From DATAAM01 sp036260075 (GTDB lineage: Bacteria > Actinomycetota > Acidimicrobiia > Acidimicrobiales > JAHWLA01), in contig DATAAM010000208.1 of NCBI GenBank assembly GCA_036260075.1, positions 1 through 7,441 on the forward strand: a DNA stretch of 7,441 nucleotides, read 5' to 3'. The notes beneath the pieces are model-generated. The model did not search any database. It saw nothing but the letters and a program-made list of their open reading frames with translations, and was not told the origin of the DNA. How positions within the stretch are numbered: position 1 is the stretch's first letter; every line of letters begins with the position of its first letter. The translations under genes and the position numbers were made by a program. Below are positions 5,093-7,441 of this stretch, in pieces.

Positions 5093-6097
5093 ATGCGCGC
5101 CGCCGTCCTGTCGTTCCGCCTGGGCGGGCCCGACGGCGTGTCGGTCGAGGCGGCCAAGTGGCAGTGGGCGCTCGGACGGCTCGGCTTCGACGTCACGACC
5201 GTGGCCGGCGAAGGGACGGCCGACGTGCTCCTGCCCGGCCTGGCCATCGACGCGGGCGCGTCCCCGAGGCGCGAGGAGGTGGCTGCCGCGCTGGAGGACG
5301 TCGACGTGGTCGTGGTGGAGAACCTCTGCTCCCTGCCGCTCAACCCCGAGGCTGCCCGCGTGGTGGCCTCGGTGCTGCGGGGCAGGCGAGCGGTCCTCCA
5401 CCATCACGACCTGCCGTGGCAGCGTGAGCGCTTCGCCCACCTGCCGCCGCCGCCCGACGACCCGGCGTGGGTGCACGTCACCGTCAACGACCTCAGTCGC
5501 AGGCAGCTGGCAGCGCACGGGATCGGCGCGGTGACGATCCGCAATGCGTTCGACCCCGACCCGTTCCCCGGAGAGCGCGGCACCACGCGAAAGACGCTGG
5601 AGGTGGCCGACGATGACGTGCTGGTGGTGCAGCCCACCCGCGCCATCGCCCGCAAGGGCGTGCCGACGGCGTTGGCGCTGGCCGAGGCGCTCGACGCCGC
5701 GTACTGGCTCGTGGGCCCCGTCGAGGAGGGCTACGGCGACGAGCTGGCCGCGCTGCTGCGGCGCACGAAGGTGCGGGTGCTGCGAGGGCTGCCCACCGGC
5801 CAGGTGGCGGACGCCTACGCAGCGGCCGACGTGGTGGCGTTCCCCTCCACGTGGGAGGGCTTCGGCAACCCGGTGATCGAATCGGCGCTGCACCGTCGGC
5901 CGTTGGCCGTCCGTCGCTACCCCGTGGCCGAGGAGCTGGCCGCCTTCGGCTTCCGGTGGTTCGATGCGGGCGAGCCCACGGCTGTGCGCGCCTGGCTCGA
6001 TGCGCCCGATGAATCCCTCCTCGACCACAATCGGGCCGTGGCCCGCACGCACTTCTCGCTGCACGACCTCCCCGGCCGGATCGCCGCCGTCCTGTGA
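5093..6097 (+). CDS. GT4-type (GT-B fold) glycosyltransferase
   Basis: A 334-residue protein built like a GT-B retaining glycosyltransferase of the GT4 group. The N-terminal Rossmann-like half starts with LSFRLGGPDGVSVEAAKW at 6-23, whose glycine loop normally contacts substrate. A short interdomain region follows (VTVNDLSRRQL, TIRNAFDPDP at 148-157). The C-terminal nucleotide-sugar half has PTRAIARKG at 181-189 (R183 and K188 as phosphate contacts) and the diagnostic DAYAAADVVAFPSTWEGFGN region with the EX7E pair E255/E263. It probably transfers a sugar from a nucleotide-diphosphate donor to a lipid, glycan or small-molecule acceptor; donor and acceptor cannot be told. No signal or membrane helix is seen. 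ATG at 5093 was chosen because the protein's glycine loop follows directly. GGAGGG abuts the ATG with no spacer, so either it is leaderless (GACAAT ends 6 nt upstream) or initiation is weak. It overlaps the next gene by 4 bp. Confidence 0.92.
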   Translation: MRAAVLSFRLGGPDGVSVEAAKWQWALGRLGFDVTTVAGEGTADVLLPGLAIDAGASPRREEVAAALEDVDVVVVENLCSLPLNPEAARVVASVLRGRRAVLHHHDLPWQRERFAHLPPPPDDPAWVHVTVNDLSRRQLAAHGIGAVTIRNAFDPDPFPGERGTTRKTLEVADDDVLVVQPTRAIARKGVPTALALAEALDAAYWLVGPVEEGYGDELAALLRRTKVRVLRGLPTGQVADAYAAADVVAFPSTWEGFGNPVIESALHRRPLAVRRYPVAEELAAFGFRWFDAGEPTAVRAWLDAPDESLLDHNRAVARTHFSLHDLPGRIAAVL

Positions 6098-6345
6098 GCG
6101 ACCCCGTCCGGGCCAAGCGCGAGCAGGCGGCCCGCTGGGCGGAGGTGGGCCAACGGCTCGGCTACGGCCTCTTGGCCTTGGCCGTGGTGGCGTTCGCAGT
6201 GGGCGCCGTGCGCGGCTTCAGCGGCGCCACCACGACGGTCGTGACCGTCGCCTTGGCCGCGACGACGCTGGTGCTCGCGCCCGCCATCGTGCTGGGCTAC
6301 GCCGTGAAGGCAGCCGAACGGGAAGACCGCGAGCAGGGTCGGTAG
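6094..6345 (+). CDS. Small two-helix membrane protein of unknown function
   Basis: An 83-residue protein with a charged N-terminus (about 1-20, including RAKREQAARWAEVGQR), two hydrophobic helices (about 22-40 and 47-70) separated by a short GFSGATT loop, and a charged C-terminal tail (KAAEREDREQGR). Both ends are predicted cytoplasmic. No family is recognised. Its GTG start overlaps the glycosyltransferase TGA in a GTGA arrangement, which argues for translational coupling and that the frame is genuine. It might anchor the glycosyltransferase at the membrane or act independently; neither is shown. Confidence 0.75.
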   Translation: MSDPVRAKREQAARWAEVGQRLGYGLLALAVVAFAVGAVRGFSGATTTVVTVALAATTLVLAPAIVLGYAVKAAEREDREQGR

Positions 6346-6348
6346 AGT
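6343..6348 (+). promoter_or_regulatory. Possible -10 element for the alcohol dehydrogenase gene
   Basis: TAGAGT fits the TANNNT pattern and begins in the stop codon of the preceding gene, 34 nt before the dehydrogenase start. No recognisable -35 lies 16-18 bp upstream, so the dehydrogenase may instead be read through from the glycosyltransferase operon. Confidence 0.25.
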
Positions 6349-6370
6349 CGGGCAACGGGTTCGACGCGCA

Positions 6371-6377
6371 GGGGGAG
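6371..6377 (+). promoter_or_regulatory. Shine-Dalgarno GGGGGAG of the alcohol dehydrogenase gene
   Basis: GGGGGAG lies 5 nt before the ATG at 6383, a good spacing that sets this start. Unlike several neighbours, this gene clearly uses a Shine-Dalgarno leader. Confidence 0.65.
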
Positions 6378-6382
6378 CAGTC

Positions 6383-7441
6383 ATGACGAAGGCCGCAGTT
6401 CTGTCGGGGATCGGCCAGCCGTTGGAGATCCGCGACGACGTCGAGGTCGAGGCGCCTCACGCCGGTGAGGTCAAGCTGCGCATGGGCGCGTCCGGCGTCT
6501 GCCACTCGGACCTCTCGATGGTGAACGGCACGATGATGGCGGTGCCGCCGATCGTCCTCGGACACGAGGGCGCCGGCGTCATCGAGGAGGTCGGCGAGGG
6601 GGTCAGCGACCTCAAGCCGGGCGACCATGTGGTCATCTCGTGGGTCCCGCAGTGCGGCGACTGCTTCTTCTGCTCTCGCGACCAGGGGTACCTCTGCGAG
6701 GGCGCCAACGCCGCGCTCGCGTCCGGGGGTCTCCTCGACGGGACGACGCGAATGACGTCGCATGGCGCGCCGCTCTCCCAGATGGCGGCGTCAGGCACGT
6801 TCGGCGAGGTGACGATCGTCCCCGCCAGCGGGGTCGTGAAGATCCCGGACGACCTCGACATGAAGGTGGCGGCGCTGATCGGGTGTGGCGTGCTCACGGG
6901 CACCGGCGCCGCGCTCAACACGGCCAACATCCGCAAGGGCGACACCGTCGCCGTCGTGGGTTGCGGCGGCGTGGGCCTCAACGTCATCCAGGGCGCGCGG
7001 ATCGCTGGCGCGGGCGAGATCATCGCCGTGGACATGAACGAGACCAAGCTGCAGATGGCGAAGGAATTCGGCGCCACCGCGACCGTCAACGCCTCCCAGG
7101 GCGACCCCGTCTCGCAGGTGATGGGCATGACCGAGCAGCGGGGTGCGGACGTGGCCTTCGAGGTCATCGGCCTACCCCAGACCATCGACCAGACCATCAC
7201 CATGGCGCGCCGCGGCGGACAGGCGATCCTCGTCGGCGTCCCCAAGCTCGACGTGATGGTGACCCTGCCCGCCTTCTTCGGCATTGTGCTCGCCGAGAAG
7301 ACGATCAAGGGCTGCTGGTACGGCTCGTCCAACGTCCAGAAGGACGTCCCCAAGCTGGTCGAGCTCTACAAGTCGGGCCAGTTGAAGCTGGACGAGCTGA
7401 TCTCCCGCACCATCAAGCTGGACGAGGTGAACGAGGCCTTC
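6383..7441 (+). CDS. Zinc-dependent alcohol dehydrogenase (MDR, class III-like), 3' end beyond window
   Basis: The first 353 residues of a medium-chain zinc alcohol dehydrogenase are visible; the family is usually about 360-380 long, so only the C-terminal tip is missing. Catalytic-zinc ligands are C40 (GVCHSD), H61 with E62 (GHEGAG) and C168 (IGCGVLTG). The structural-zinc site is CGDCFFCSRDQGYLC with cysteines 91, 94, 97 and 105. The Rossmann fingerprint GCGGVG is at 193-198, and D217 at the end of the second strand (IIAVD) indicates NAD(H) rather than NADP(H). The reaction is oxidation of an alcohol to an aldehyde or ketone, or the reverse; it is cytoplasmic. The class III-like layout resembles formaldehyde/S-hydroxymethylated-thiol dehydrogenases and the NDMA-dependent actinobacterial group with tightly bound cofactor, but substrate cannot be assigned. 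It begins 37 nt after the small membrane protein and shows no evident link to it. Confidence 0.95.
   Translation, partial: MTKAAVLSGIGQPLEIRDDVEVEAPHAGEVKLRMGASGVCHSDLSMVNGTMMAVPPIVLGHEGAGVIEEVGEGVSDLKPGDHVVISWVPQCGDCFFCSRDQGYLCEGANAALASGGLLDGTTRMTSHGAPLSQMAASGTFGEVTIVPASGVVKIPDDLDMKVAALIGCGVLTGTGAALNTANIRKGDTVAVVGCGGVGLNVIQGARIAGAGEIIAVDMNETKLQMAKEFGATATVNASQGDPVSQVMGMTEQRGADVAFEVIGLPQTIDQTITMARRGGQAILVGVPKLDVMVTLPAFFGIVLAEKTIKGCWYGSSNVQKDVPKLVELYKSGQLKLDELISRTIKLDEVNEAF

Noticed and set aside
6457..7353. 298-residue minus-strand frame opposite the alcohol dehydrogenase
   Set aside because: No recognisable domain, Pro/Ser/Thr-rich, and fully antisense to a gene with complete zinc and NAD motifs.
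1..7441. CRISPR arrays, transposons, integrases, tRNA or rRNA genes
   Set aside because: No regularly spaced repeats, terminal inverted repeats, transposase motifs or tRNA-like cloverleaf noticed on either strand.

Overview
The window is very GC-rich, gene-dense DNA with third codon positions dominated by G and C, GTG starts, and promoter-like -10 elements of the TANNNT type placed close to start codons. Together with a DUF5317 protein, an acyl-CoA carboxylase beta subunit, a crotonase and a class III-like zinc alcohol dehydrogenase, this points to an actinobacterium, possibly a relative of the Acidimicrobiia. The taxonomic placement is inference. I see no rRNA, tRNA, IS element, CRISPR array or phage gene, and the region reads as chromosomal. 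No stretch of more than 300 bases lacks a gene.

Layout. (1) 1-1630, minus strand: a crotonase (842-1630) followed after 4 nt by an acyl-CoA carboxylase carboxyltransferase subunit (1-837, cut by the window edge). This is an acyl-CoA degradation operon. (2) 1658-2212, plus strand: a DUF5317 membrane protein, divergent from the crotonase across 27 bp and tail-to-tail overlapping the next operon. (3) 2169-5016, minus strand: a tightly packed four-gene cluster, in transcription order a membrane-anchored HD-GYP protein (4207-5016), an unknown 169-residue protein with an N-terminal membrane helix (3710-4219), a GGDEF diguanylate cyclase (2774-3649) and an unknown 202-residue protein with an internal duplication (2169-2777). 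A good promoter lies upstream of the HD-GYP gene. (4) 5093-6345, plus strand: a GT4-type glycosyltransferase and a small two-helix membrane protein overlapping by 4 bp. (5) 6383-7441, plus strand: an alcohol dehydrogenase running off the right edge.

The most interesting part is region 3. It pairs a c-di-GMP synthase carrying an intact inhibitory site with a presumptive c-di-GMP phosphodiesterase whose GYP signature is altered, and adds two unrecognised proteins through overlapping reading frames. I infer a self-contained c-di-GMP signalling unit in which the two unknown proteins may be partners or effectors. That role is not shown by sequence alone. The divergent glycosyltransferase could be an output (envelope or exopolysaccharide), but only proximity supports this. 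The crotonase/carboxylase and alcohol dehydrogenase genes look like ordinary metabolism unrelated to the signalling cluster.
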